A program made the translations under genes and the position numbers. The notes below the pieces were generated by a model. It was not told where the DNA came from. It was given only the letters and a program-made list of their open reading frames with translations, and ran no database searches. 12,290 bases of DNA from Myxococcota bacterium (lineage in GTDB: Bacteria; Myxococcota_C; UBA6777). The first letter of the stretch is position 1, and each line of letters starts with the position of its first letter. The stretch lies in NCBI GenBank assembly GCA_963169055.1, contig CAUJFU010000483.1, forward strand, positions 1-12,290, written 5' to 3'. Of the stretch, positions 5,397 to 12,290 are shown in pieces.

Positions 5397-7037
5397 TCAA
5401 GGTTCTCTGACGCAGCGGAAGCCCACCCAACTGAGTCCTTGGCGAAGTTCGATTCGCCCGCGCCAATCGAGCGGATGGGCTTGGCTAAAGGCAGAGCCTC
5501 CTTTGATCAGACCGTCACGCATCATCTCGGCAACATTTCCTGCGAGCATCTGAACTCCAAAGGGGCTGATATCGCCAAGTGGCCGATGGATCGGCAAAAG
5601 AGAAGGCACTTGAACGCCGTTGCGCTGTATGGGAAAGCACCAGTGCAGGTTGGCGCGTTGGCAGTCGTGTTTGTTTTCGCCCCAAGGATAGGGGCGTTTG
5701 GGGAAGGGGTTGGGGCCGCTTGGCAAGCGAAGGGAGCCACGCGCTGCGATCATCCATTGCGCCTCGGTTGGGAGGGTCATGTTTCGCCACTGACAAGCCG
5801 CTTGCGCATCTTTGACACGCAAGCGGTCGCGTGGAAGGCTCCAAGGCAAAGCAAAGAGGTCGTCGAGCGGTGGACAGCGACCTGCCACCGCACAAGCCGC
5901 ATAATAGGCTCGATCCGCTTCGTCTCGGTCGATCGAAAAATGGGTGACTTGTTGGAGCCGTTCTTTTCCGTCGTGTGTGATCCACACTTCGCCCGAAGGG
6001 ATCGATATCTGCGTGATGTTCGGCGGAACGGACGGTGCGATATCGCGTAGATGCTCTTGGCAAAGAGGAGAGAGCGTTGCTCCTCCGCGTTGTAAGAGCC
6101 GACAAATGCGGATTAAAGAGGCGCGATAAAGAGCGGTGGGGGTCTTTTGGGCGACACGCAGCAGATCGATCCAGACCATTGCTTCCAAGATAGGCAAAAA
6201 AGGCGCATCGGCGGGCAAGATCGCAGTGGTGGGCGTGTGAGCAGGGAGGATGATCTCTTTGGGGAGGTGAGCGAGTAGACGGGGCGGCTGATCGGCAGTT
6301 TGGGCGAAAATGGCGGTGTTGGCAAAAGAAAGCAGTGTGTTGAAGCGAAAGCCTGTTGGGGCGGGGTTGTCGAGAGAAAAAGACTTGGGTAGGCGAGGTT
6401 GTTGGGAGGCAGCAGGAGAAGAACGGGTAGGGGTTGGATCTGTCGATAGGACGGGGGACTTGGGCGTCGAATGGGTGTGATGTTTTGGGTTCGGTGGGAT
6501 GGGGGACTTGGGCGTTGTCCATGCGGTGAGGACGGTGGATAGGACAGCATCGACTTGGCAACGTGCGGCGAGGTTTCGTGAGATCGCGATCTGCTGTTGT
6601 GGAGAGAGCGGAGGATTGGAGAGCGTCCACAGGCTGCTTGGGCGAAGATGCCAGCCGATCCTTCCCCATGCTGCGGAAGATCTGCGCAGCCATTGGGGTA
6701 GGCCGCGTTGATCTTCGGGGGGTGTAATTTCTTGGGTGTTGGCTCGTGCTTCGTCTTCGGAAAGAGCGAGGATCAGGATCTGCTTTTTGTGGGAGGTGTG
6801 AGGGGAAGGGAGGCCGCAGACCTGATCGCCCGCTCGTTCGGCAGCTTTGCGCTGTGCATCGCGTTGTTGGACGGCGCGCAAGCCCGACACCATCATCCAC
6901 ACAAGGCCACCCGCCAACAAAAGCTGTAGCGCCCACAGCCCGAAAGGGCGCTCGCGAAAGAGCCGAGGATCGATCGGTTCCTCTGGAGGGGAGGGCGGCG
7001 TGGGTGGTGTAGGCAGAGGAGGGTGCGCGAACGCCAT
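5397..7037 (-). CDS. Membrane-anchored SUMF1/FGE-domain protein, formylglycine cysteines missing
   Basis: Numbered from ATG at 7037, this is a 546-residue protein. A Pro-rich start is followed by one membrane span (about 32-53: GLWALQLLLAGGLVWMMVSGL), a folded region of unknown type (about 85-175), and a Pro/Ser/Thr linker (175-225) containing a repeated TPKSP. A second unknown region leads to a SUMF1-type domain (about 345-546). That domain shows FSIDRDEADRAYYAAC, MTLPTEAQWMIAARG, YPWGE, GDISPFGVQMLAGNVAEMM, KGGSAF and the terminal WVGFRCVRE. In true formylglycine-generating enzymes two cysteines follow the GGS motif; here that stretch reads AFSQAHPLDWRGR with none. Sulfatase activation is therefore unlikely, and a binding or structural role is more plausible. 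The start overlaps the FAD-gene stop as TGATG, with GGAG eight bases upstream. Last gene of the mnmC-like operon. Confidence 0.88.
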   Translation of the reverse strand: MAFAHPPLPTPPTPPSPPEEPIDPRLFRERPFGLWALQLLLAGGLVWMMVSGLRAVQQRDAQRKAAERAGDQVCGLPSPHTSHKKQILILALSEDEARANTQEITPPEDQRGLPQWLRRSSAAWGRIGWHLRPSSLWTLSNPPLSPQQQIAISRNLAARCQVDAVLSTVLTAWTTPKSPIPPNPKHHTHSTPKSPVLSTDPTPTRSSPAASQQPRLPKSFSLDNPAPTGFRFNTLLSFANTAIFAQTADQPPRLLAHLPKEIILPAHTPTTAILPADAPFLPILEAMVWIDLLRVAQKTPTALYRASLIRICRLLQRGGATLSPLCQEHLRDIAPSVPPNITQISIPSGEVWITHDGKERLQQVTHFSIDRDEADRAYYAACAVAGRCPPLDDLFALPWSLPRDRLRVKDAQAACQWRNMTLPTEAQWMIAARGSLRLPSGPNPFPKRPYPWGENKHDCQRANLHWCFPIQRNGVQVPSLLPIHRPLGDISPFGVQMLAGNVAEMMRDGLIKGGSAFSQAHPLDWRGRIELRQGLSWVGFRCVREP

Positions 7038-8185
7038 CAAGGGGCTCCCAAAATACGGGTGGTGCTAGGTTTCCATGCGCTTGCGGGGATGCGCTGTGTG
7101 TGTGTTCTCGGATGGATGGCGTTTTCACCATCGACCAACCACGCCGCAAGACAAGCAGCACTCCACGGCCCCCACAGCAAGCCCTTCGACGAAAAGGCTC
7201 CAAGCATCGAGACATTGGGCAGTTCAGGTAGGGGGCCGACAAAGGGCAAGCGATCAGCGGGGTGGATGGCGCGAACACCGAACCATGAGCGGAGCGGTTC
7301 GGCATCTTCGATGGCGGGGAGCATCCGAGCGATCTTGGCGCGGAGGCTCGAAAAGATTTCTTCTTGGGTGGAGGTGGAGGCTTTCTTGCCATGCCAGAAG
7401 GTGGCACCTGCGATCCAATTGCCCGTAGTATTGGGGATGAGGTATCCTGCTGCGCTGAGCATGGTGTTGATCTCGATGCCTGCGGGGGGACGAAACTCGG
7501 CCAACTCGCCGCCTGTGGTTTGAAGCGGCAGATCGGGGAACCACAGATCGAGGTCTGCTCCGATCGAAAAGATGACGTGCTTGGTGATCTGTTCGGTTCC
7601 ATCGGCGAGGCGAAGGCACCAAGTGTTGTCTTGGGTGTATTGCATGGTGTGTAGTGCGTGACCGACCTGTGTGCGGATGCCCTTGGCTTGGAGCTTTTCA
7701 AAGAGGCCGCGAGTGAGATCTCCGTAGTGTACGGCAAGAGCGGGAGAAAACAGCAAGGCTCCATCGGTTTCCGTTAACCAAGGAAAGCGTTCGGCCACTT
7801 CGCTGGCGGAAAGGTTCTCGCTATGCAGGGTGGCGGGGTAGGTGCTGAGTCCGCGCAAGAAGGATTGTTGCATCTGTTCGGCCCCAAGATCTTCGACAAA
7901 GGGCCGCAGTATCGGCAAGGTTCGACAATAAGCGCGACCGTCTTCTTGGGCGTGCTGCAAGATCCAGTGGTAGGCATAGGCGTAGGCTTCTGCATGTCCG
8001 GCCTTCATGATCAGGGAGCGACCGGGCAGGGGATTGAGCATCGCACCGATCGCTCCAGAGGAACCCGCCGCAGGTTGGGCTTCTTCGACCAAGAGGATCT
8101 GTTCTGCGGGTACGCCTCGTTTGTGCAACGCTTCTGCGAAGGCCAGACCAGCCAATCCCGCACCGATAACGCTATAAGAAAACAT
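7037..8185 (-). CDS. mnmC1: FAD-dependent oxidoreductase, MnmC C-terminal-domain type (MnmC1-like)
   Basis: This 382-residue protein of the DAO flavoprotein family begins with an FAD-binding strand and glycine motif (VIGAGLAGLAFAEAL). It ends with the family's substrate/FAD closing region: VRAIHPADRLPFVGPLP, then GAFSSKGLLWGPWSAACLAAWL. In MnmC this domain oxidatively removes the carboxymethyl group from cmnm5(s2)U34 of tRNA to give nm5(s2)U. The assignment rests mainly on the gene immediately upstream, which encodes the matching MnmC methyltransferase domain in the order of the fused E. coli protein. Glycine-oxidase (ThiO)-like activity is the main alternative. The ATG at 8185 has AAGGAG six bases upstream, so it can initiate independently. 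It lies in frame with the upstream gene after a single UGA. The downstream SUMF1 gene overlaps by one base. Confidence 0.75.
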   Translation of the reverse strand: MFSYSVIGAGLAGLAFAEALHKRGVPAEQILLVEEAQPAAGSSGAIGAMLNPLPGRSLIMKAGHAEAYAYAYHWILQHAQEDGRAYCRTLPILRPFVEDLGAEQMQQSFLRGLSTYPATLHSENLSASEVAERFPWLTETDGALLFSPALAVHYGDLTRGLFEKLQAKGIRTQVGHALHTMQYTQDNTWCLRLADGTEQITKHVIFSIGADLDLWFPDLPLQTTGGELAEFRPPAGIEINTMLSAAGYLIPNTTGNWIAGATFWHGKKASTSTQEEIFSSLRAKIARMLPAIEDAEPLRSWFGVRAIHPADRLPFVGPLPELPNVSMLGAFSSKGLLWGPWSAACLAAWLVDGENAIHPRTHTQRIPASAWKPSTTRILGAP

Positions 8186-8196
8186 CGGATACTCCT

Positions 8197-8231
8197 TGTG
8201 GTGTGTGGTGTGTGGTGTGTGCGGTGGGTGG
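8197..8231. repeat. Heptanucleotide tandem repeat between the two mnmC-like genes
   Basis: On the plus strand TGTGGTG occurs three times exactly (8197-8217), followed by two degenerate copies, TGTGCGG and TGGGTGG, to 8231. It fills most of the 48-bp gap between the methyltransferase stop and the oxidoreductase start. In mRNA sense it reads as a CA-rich, G-poor tract just upstream of the ribosome binding site, which would leave that site unstructured. Seven-base units can change in number by slippage. Confidence 0.75.
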
Positions 8232-8233
8232 GG

Positions 8234-9001
8234 TCAAAACAACGCGAGCGCTTTTTGGCGATAGCGTTCTGTGGAAAGAAGCGTATACATCGACAACACA
8301 GAATGATCAACCGCAGCCAAGGTGATCTCACGTTTTCCTACAGGGCCCGTAGTCATCGCGAGCGCAAAACCTGCGGCGACCAACGCAGCGCGCACATGAG
8401 CCGCAGCGCTGTAGGTTGCCAAGATGCCGTCGTCTGCGATGCGTTGGCGCATCCACGAAAAACAATCCACCCCCCATCCTTCGGGATTGACGCGGGGGCC
8501 GAATGGATCGTGGTAGATGGCGTGCGCGCCAAATTGGATCGGGATCGCGGCGTCTTGCCACGGTGTGGGGTACAACCACAAGCGGATATCACCTTCGGGA
8601 GCTTCAGCATACGCGATAAGTTCGGATGGTTCGGCTTGTGCGGTGACTTCTTGAGCAAGCGCCGAAAAGGGTTGCATCGCGGGGGGGGCGTGTTGGTGGA
8701 GGGCTTGGAGGGTTGTGGGATCCACGGGTGCCCAATCGATCGTGTGGTATTCGAGAGAGGAACCACAAGCGCGGGCCATCGCGGCGGTATGTAAGAAGTT
8801 GATCCCGCCACCAAAGCCCAACTCTAACACGCGCCAGACACCCACACGCGAAGCCAGTCGGCAGCCCTCCAAGAAAACATGGCGAGACTCCGTAAACGCC
8901 CCATGCTGCGAGCGATAATGAACGCCCAATTCTTCGTGGTAGAGGCTCCACGATCCGTCGCCCGTCTCAACAAGTCCAACCAGCGGTCTTTTTGTTTTCA
9001 A
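8234..9001 (-). CDS. mnmC2: tRNA 5-methylaminomethyl-2-thiouridine methyltransferase domain (MnmC2-like)
   Basis: This is a 255-residue SAM-dependent methyltransferase of the MnmC N-terminal type (Methyltransf_30). Numbered from TTG at 9001, it shows HYRSQHGAFTESRHVFL (28-44) and the SAM-binding LELGFGGGINFL (59-70). It also shows YHDPFGPRVNPEGW (163-176), ATYSAAAHVRAALVAAGF (195-212) and GKRE (222-225). All are signature blocks of the family that methylates nm5(s2)U34 of tRNA to mnm5(s2)U, the last step of the MnmE/MnmG/MnmC wobble pathway. I prefer TTG 9001, with GCAGGAAACA just upstream, because homology begins there. It also leaves 128 bp to the divergent gene; the longest frame starts at 9109 and would leave only 20 bp. 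First gene of a three-gene operon with the FAD oxidoreductase and a SUMF1-domain protein. Confidence 0.85.
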   Translation of the reverse strand: MKTKRPLVGLVETGDGSWSLYHEELGVHYRSQHGAFTESRHVFLEGCRLASRVGVWRVLELGFGGGINFLHTAAMARACGSSLEYHTIDWAPVDPTTLQALHQHAPPAMQPFSALAQEVTAQAEPSELIAYAEAPEGDIRLWLYPTPWQDAAIPIQFGAHAIYHDPFGPRVNPEGWGVDCFSWMRQRIADDGILATYSAAAHVRAALVAAGFALAMTTGPVGKREITLAAVDHSVLSMYTLLSTERYRQKALALF

Positions 9002-9129
9002 TGTTTCCTGCTCTTTTCTGATCGCAGCGTTTTTGACGGAAGGTATGTTTTGCGCGAATCTCGCATTTGGCGTAGATTGGGCCGCTCGGCTCTCAAGCCA
9101 GCGTCCCAACGAACAAAGGAGCGCACAAC

Positions 9130-10383
9130 GTGGAACATGTAAAGTATTTGATCATCGGCGCGGGTGTGAGTGGTTTTGCCTTTGCAAACGCCATCCACAG
9201 CGACGACTATGTGATCTTGGAACGCGATCATGAAGTCGGTGGCTACTGCAAGACAGTGCATCAAGATGGTTTTGTGTGGGATTATTCGGGACATTTCTTT
9301 CACTTCAAACGCCCAGAGATCGAGCGTTTTTTGGTGGAGCGGATGGACGATGAAGTTCGTACCATCGTCAAGCGTTCCAAGATCCTGTACCGCGATCACC
9401 TGATCGAGTTTCCCTTCCAAAAGAATATCCATCAACTGCCACAAGAAGAATTTATCGACTGTTTGTATCACTTGTATTTTCGCGACACCAAGCCACCGAC
9501 CAACTTTAAGGAGATGGTCTACAATCGTTTTGGCAAGGGGATCGCAGAAAAGTTTTTGGTTCCTTACAACGAAAAGCTCTATGCTTGTGATCTCGGTGAG
9601 TTGGATGTCAATGCGATGGGGCGGTTTTTTCCTTATGCCGATATCGACGGGATTATCCGCAACTTTCGTGAACCCGACAACCACTCTTACAACGCGACAT
9701 TCACTTACCCGAAGGGTGGGGCGATTCAATACATCCACGCCTTGATGCGGGATCTCCGTCCTGAAGCGATCCGCACCAACACACCGTTGCTTTCGCTGGA
9801 TTTGCACAACAAGGTGGCCCAAACTTCCTCTGGAGCGATTCGTTTTGATTACTTGATATCGAGTGCTCCCTTTGATCGGCTTGTTGCGATGAGCGGTATC
9901 CAAGCTCCTGTGGGCGCGTTTCGATCGAACAAGGTGTTGGTGTTTAACCTTGGCTTTGATCGCAAGGGCTGGTCGGATATCCATTGGGTGTATTTTCCAG
10001 AACGCGACGTTCGATTTTATCGGGTGGGATTTTATGACAACATCTTTGACACCGATCGGATGAGCCTTTACATCGAGATCGGGGCTCCTTTGGACGGAGT
10101 GTTGGATGTCGAGGCCGAACGACAGCGGGTGTTGCTGGATCTACAGCGCGCCAAGATCGTCGCAGGACACCAATTGGTGAGTCATCATCATGTGGTGTTG
10201 GATCCTGCATACGTCCATATCACGAGCGAAAGCGTCCGTGCTGTGGACGATTTGCGCAAAAAGCTTGCGGCGCGAGGCGTGTATTCGGTGGGGCGTTATG
10301 GTGGGTGGACGTATTGTTCGATTGAAGACAACATCATCGAAGCACGCGAACTGGCGGGGATCTTCAACACGTTTGAGTCGTGA
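9130..10383 (+). CDS. UDP-galactopyranose-mutase-like FAD-dependent protein
   Basis: This 417-residue flavoprotein has an N-terminal Rossmann motif GAGVSG (10-15) and an Arg/Glu-rich FAD segment ending EVGGYCKTV. The [16 protein letters not shown] stretch parallels the GPHIFHT region of UDP-galactopyranose mutases. Then come [30 protein letters not shown] (like the YTEKQW region) and the closing FAD motif [18 protein letters not shown]. Relatives are often annotated as protoporphyrinogen oxidase-like or amine oxidase. True mutases convert UDP-Galp to UDP-Galf for surface glycans. Whether this one does so or acts on another sugar or substrate cannot be told, and no glycan genes are adjacent. 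The GTG at 9130 has AAAGGAG eight bases upstream. There is no signal peptide. Its stop is 3 bp from the stop of the convergent gene. Confidence 0.8.
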   Translation: MEHVKYLIIGAGVSGFAFANAIHSDDYVILERDHEVGGYCKTVHQDGFVWDYSGHFFHFKRPEIERFLVERMDDEVRTIVKRSKILYRDHLIEFPFQKNIHQLPQEEFIDCLYHLYFRDTKPPTNFKEMVYNRFGKGIAEKFLVPYNEKLYACDLGELDVNAMGRFFPYADIDGIIRNFREPDNHSYNATFTYPKGGAIQYIHALMRDLRPEAIRTNTPLLSLDLHNKVAQTSSGAIRFDYLISSAPFDRLVAMSGIQAPVGAFRSNKVLVFNLGFDRKGWSDIHWVYFPERDVRFYRVGFYDNIFDTDRMSLYIEIGAPLDGVLDVEAERQRVLLDLQRAKIVAGHQLVSHHHVVLDPAYVHITSESVRAVDDLRKKLAARGVYSVGRYGGWTYCSIEDNIIEARELAGIFNTFES

Positions 10384-10386
10384 GGA

Positions 10387-11556
10387 TCAGATCTTTTGTT
10401 GTGCGAGGGCTTGTAAGACGCGCTCAAGGCCCGGGATCTGGCGTTGGAGTTGTTGAAAGGTTTGCGGATTCAAGCGTAAAACCAGCCCACCTTCGGGCAA
10501 CACCACAGAGGTGCCAGAGGGGCGTGAGTACAAAAAGGACTCTGCGCCAAAGGCGTGGCCTTCGCCGCGTTCTGCGATCACTTTGTTGCGCCCATCCATG
10601 CCTTGTTGCGCAACGACGGCCTTTCCGTGAAGCAAGATGAACAGCCCCGAAGAAGGCCGTCCTTGCTGGATCAAGACAGCGTTGGGTTCCACAGGAACCA
10701 GATCGAAGGAGCGCAAAAAGTTGTGGCGGTGTGCCTCATCGAGTTCTGCGAATAGAGGGTTGGAGCGCAAGAGGTTGTTGACAAGGCGATGTTTGAGCAG
10801 CTTGCGAAACTCGGGTAGCATCCGCGCATCTTGGCGTCCGAGATGTTCGAGCAACTGGCTATCGAGGCGCCACGCAAGGCTGACTTGTTCCGCGATCACA
10901 GAAGCGCGTCGTGAGACTTGCGTCAACAAGGAGATCTCCCCAACGAGGTCGGGGGCTTGGATCTGTGCCAACACGACGTCTTGTTGGGTATCGTCGCGCT
11001 TTTGTACAACGCGAAAACGCCCATGCGTCAACAAGTAGCAGCTTTGGTCGCGCTGCCCTTGCATGATCACGGCGTCTCCTGTCCGCAACGGAACAGGCAC
11101 GATGTTTTGAAGCAGGGCAAGCAGTAAGCCGTCCGAAAGCTCCCAAAAGACGGGGAAAGTCGGCACTTGCAAAGAAGGGGCGGGATAGATCCCTTGGAGG
11201 CTGGAACCGATCTGGATGGCTTGGGTGAGCATGGCTTGTTCTTGGAGGGGGATTTGGATCTTGATCGGACGCAGCGAATAACCCGAAGGTGCTCGTGTTC
11301 CGCCGACCATCGGGCTGCGATACAGTCGGACTAGATCTTCCAAAAAACGGCCTTGCAGTTGTTTCGGTATATGCAAACGGCACAAAGCCAGCGCGTGAAA
11401 AAAATCGCCTTTTGCGGAGGCGATCTTGGCGGCAGCTTCCCAGACTTGTGCGGATTGTTGGACACTTTCGGCTTGCAATTCCATCGCAAGGCGTGCGCGT
11501 GCGCGTGCTGAACTGGGGCGATCTCCCACACCGCGTATCGCTTCTCGAATGCTCAT
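10387..11556 (-). CDS. Protein with two cyclic-nucleotide-binding domains
   Basis: Numbered from ATG at 11556, this is a 389-residue soluble protein. The N-terminal 100 residues are helical and TPR-like (ARLAMELQAESVQQSAQVWE, GDFFHALALCRL). Two tandem cNMP-binding (CRP-type) domains follow. The first (about 150-240) has DAVIMQGQRDQSCYLLTHGR and a near-canonical phosphate cassette LVGEISLLTQVSRRASV (205-221). The second (about 285-375) has VLIQQGRPSSGLFILLHGKA but its cassette reads FGAESFLYSRPSGTSVV, without the Arg-Ala pair. Only the first domain is therefore likely to bind cAMP or cGMP. There is no DNA-binding helix-turn-helix, kinase or channel domain, so a sensory or scaffold role is inferred. 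The ATG at 11556 has AAGGAG ten bases upstream. The frame is open to 12006, but that upstream part does not look coding. Confidence 0.87.
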   Translation of the reverse strand: MSIREAIRGVGDRPSSARARARLAMELQAESVQQSAQVWEAAAKIASAKGDFFHALALCRLHIPKQLQGRFLEDLVRLYRSPMVGGTRAPSGYSLRPIKIQIPLQEQAMLTQAIQIGSSLQGIYPAPSLQVPTFPVFWELSDGLLLALLQNIVPVPLRTGDAVIMQGQRDQSCYLLTHGRFRVVQKRDDTQQDVVLAQIQAPDLVGEISLLTQVSRRASVIAEQVSLAWRLDSQLLEHLGRQDARMLPEFRKLLKHRLVNNLLRSNPLFAELDEAHRHNFLRSFDLVPVEPNAVLIQQGRPSSGLFILLHGKAVVAQQGMDGRNKVIAERGEGHAFGAESFLYSRPSGTSVVLPEGGLVLRLNPQTFQQLQRQIPGLERVLQALAQQKI

Positions 11557-11637
11557 TCCTCGGTTGCTCCTTGCTTTTTGGCGTTTCAATAGGGCGATCC
11601 AACGGCTCAATTCGGTCCATTGGGTCGTCGCACTCAA

Positions 11638-11730
11638 ACTCGGTGCTGCTTGATGGAAGTTTGGGTGGGGCGCAGCCCCGTGTGCGCCAACTTGTCGCAC
11701 AAACTCCGACTCGGTGCTACTCGATGGAAG
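11638..11730. repeat. Pair of 22-bp direct repeats, about 71 bp apart
   Basis: ACTCGGTGCTGCTTGATGGA (with AG following, 11638-11659) recurs as ACTCGGTGCTACTCGATGGA (with AG, 11709-11730), matching at 20 of 22 positions. Both copies are preceded by GTCGCAC a few bases upstream, so the duplicated unit is longer than 22 bp but diverged. A ten-base piece, TCGGTGCTAC, appears again at 11976-11985. The repeat lies upstream of the cNMP-binding gene. It could be a degenerate tandem duplication or a binding-site array. Confidence 0.55.
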
Positions 11731-11840
11731 CGTAAACTCCCGACCGAGTCGATAACTTGGGGCGACGCACGATCTCAAGTTCGCCAAAGCATACACCGCT
11801 GAATGCGATCTGCAAAAGATCCACGCTTGCTCTACAACAA

Positions 11841-11849
11841 AGTATAACA
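11841..11849 (-). promoter_or_regulatory. Candidate extended -10 promoter for the cNMP-binding gene
   Basis: On the minus strand TGTTATACT matches an extended -10 element (TGN followed by TATACT, one mismatch to TATAAT). No good -35 is present at 17 bases. It would give a leader of about 280 bases containing the direct repeats. Confidence 0.25.
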
Positions 11850-12186
11850 AGCCCCATGCCTTAGAGCGTTGGTCTTTTGCGACGTTGAAAAACACGTACG
11901 GGATCGATCTTGACCGTAATAGTGGATAAAAAAGTCGATTGTTTGTTTGTTTTGCTTTCTTGACGGTTGTAAGGGTCGGTGCTACCTTCGCGGGGATTCT
12001 CGTCATGCAAAGCGACTTTTCCCTGTTTTTGGCAGCGGGAGCAGTCTTCGCGGAGGTTTCTTAGGTGGAGTGCCTGCGAAAAGCTTTGAAGGTCGCTAAA
12101 GCTCACCGCGACGAGAGATACCAGAGCCAGCGTTTTGTGAGGCCCTGATACAAGGACGGAACCAAGTCTCCTGCCACGGAGCAGTT

Positions 12187-12290
12187 ATGTCGAACCCACC
12201 AAAGATGATGCAACCTTCTCTCGATGCGGAGAGAGACGGCGCCCAAGACGACTTTAAACCTTCCCCCTACGCGTCTTCTCTTGCGTCGGA
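12187..12290 (+). CDS. N-terminus of an unidentified protein, runs off the right edge
   Basis: ATG at 12187, with GGAG five bases upstream, opens a frame of 34 codons that is still open at the right edge. The visible residues (starting MSNPPKMMQPSLDAERDG) are polar, rich in Pro, Ser and Asp, and look disordered. There is no signal peptide or membrane span in this part. The remainder is needed for any functional call. It is divergent from the cNMP-binding gene across the 630-bp spacer. Confidence 0.6.
   Translation, partial: MSNPPKMMQPSLDAERDGAQDDFKPSPYASSLAS

Larger units (their letters stand above)
11557..12186. other. 630-bp intergenic region with repeats and divergent promoters
   Basis: This spacer separates the cNMP-binding gene (minus) from a gene that leaves the right edge (plus). 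It holds a pair of direct repeats (11638-11730), a small GGGGC/GCCCC hairpin (11667-11679), a GTGCG/CGCAC stem (11682-11686 with 11696-11700) and a TTTG-rich tract near 11938-11955. A weak plus-strand promoter candidate is TTGACG (11960-11965), 17 bases, TACCTT (11983-11988). A minus-strand frame at 11861-12106 is open, but it has no ribosome binding site and I do not call it. Confidence 0.5.

Noticed and set aside
5172-6050. 292-codon plus-strand frame
   Set aside because: It crosses the GC-rich repeat and runs antisense to the SUMF1 domain, with no motifs or ribosome binding site.
5515-7764. 749-codon open frame on the minus strand
   Set aside because: It runs across the SUMF1 gene and most of the FAD oxidoreductase in another frame. 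Its translation is rich in Pro, Arg and Ser with no motif, while both overlapped genes show clear family motifs.
7823-8794. 323-codon open frame on the plus strand
   Set aside because: Antisense to the two mnmC-like genes; no recognisable motifs, and its composition is that of a shadow frame.
9033-9061. TTGACG with GAATCT 17 bases downstream, ahead of the UGM-like gene
   Set aside because: The -35 is good, but the -10 matches only two positions, so I do not call a promoter.
9002-9109. N-terminal extension of the methyltransferase to 9109
   Set aside because: It would leave 20 bp between divergent genes, with no room for promoters, and the added residues have no MnmC similarity.
11557-12006. 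N-terminal extension of the cNMP-binding frame to 12006
   Set aside because: It covers direct repeats and a candidate promoter and has no family-like sequence. The ATG at 11556 has a good ribosome binding site.
11861-12106. 81-codon minus-strand frame with a CxxC motif
   Set aside because: The frame continues upstream into a stretch somewhat like a signal peptide (KTLALVSLVAV), but no ATG or ribosome binding site opens it, the GTG at 12106 has no Shine-Dalgarno, and the C-terminal part looks random. At most it is a gene remnant.

Overview
The window looks like chromosomal DNA from a Gram-negative bacterium, most likely Myxococcota or a related delta-proteobacterial lineage. The signs are a secreted Cys-rich protein with a MYXO-CTERM-like tail, a tandem cyclic-nucleotide-binding protein, a membrane-anchored SUMF1-domain protein with a Pro-rich linker, and long intergenic spacers. 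This assignment rests on gene style only, with no marker gene. No rRNA, tRNA, CRISPR array or transposase was seen.

Left part (1-1742): the first 40 codons of a PEP-synthase/PPDK-type enzyme leave the left edge on the minus strand. Upstream of it, on the same strand, is a secreted Cys-rich protein. A Rieske ferredoxin is transcribed divergently, preceded by a hairpin and a possible 14-codon leader ORF.

Middle (1768-5055, minus): a compact three-gene cassette. In transcription order it holds a DUF262 protein with a C-terminal membrane anchor and no HNH domain, an SMC/OLD-like AAA ATPase with a DUF3696 tail, and an uncharacterised protein that overlaps the ATPase gene by ATGA. The domain types and tight coupling resemble anti-phage or restriction modules. 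It matches no named system I can recall and is the main candidate for an undescribed system. A spacer of about 340 bp with a GC-rich folded repeat lies upstream.

Right-middle (5397-9001, minus): a three-gene operon for the two MnmC activities in tRNA wobble-uridine modification, carried by separate genes (methyltransferase, then FAD oxidoreductase), followed by a TGATG-coupled SUMF1-domain membrane protein that lacks the formylglycine-enzyme cysteines. The two MnmC halves lie in the same reading frame, separated only by one UGA and a stop-free 16-codon linker.

Right (9130-12290): a UDP-galactopyranose-mutase-like flavoprotein on the plus strand ends 3 bp from a convergent gene for a protein with two cyclic-nucleotide-binding domains. 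A 630-bp spacer with direct repeats follows, then the first 34 codons of a plus-strand gene that runs off the right edge.
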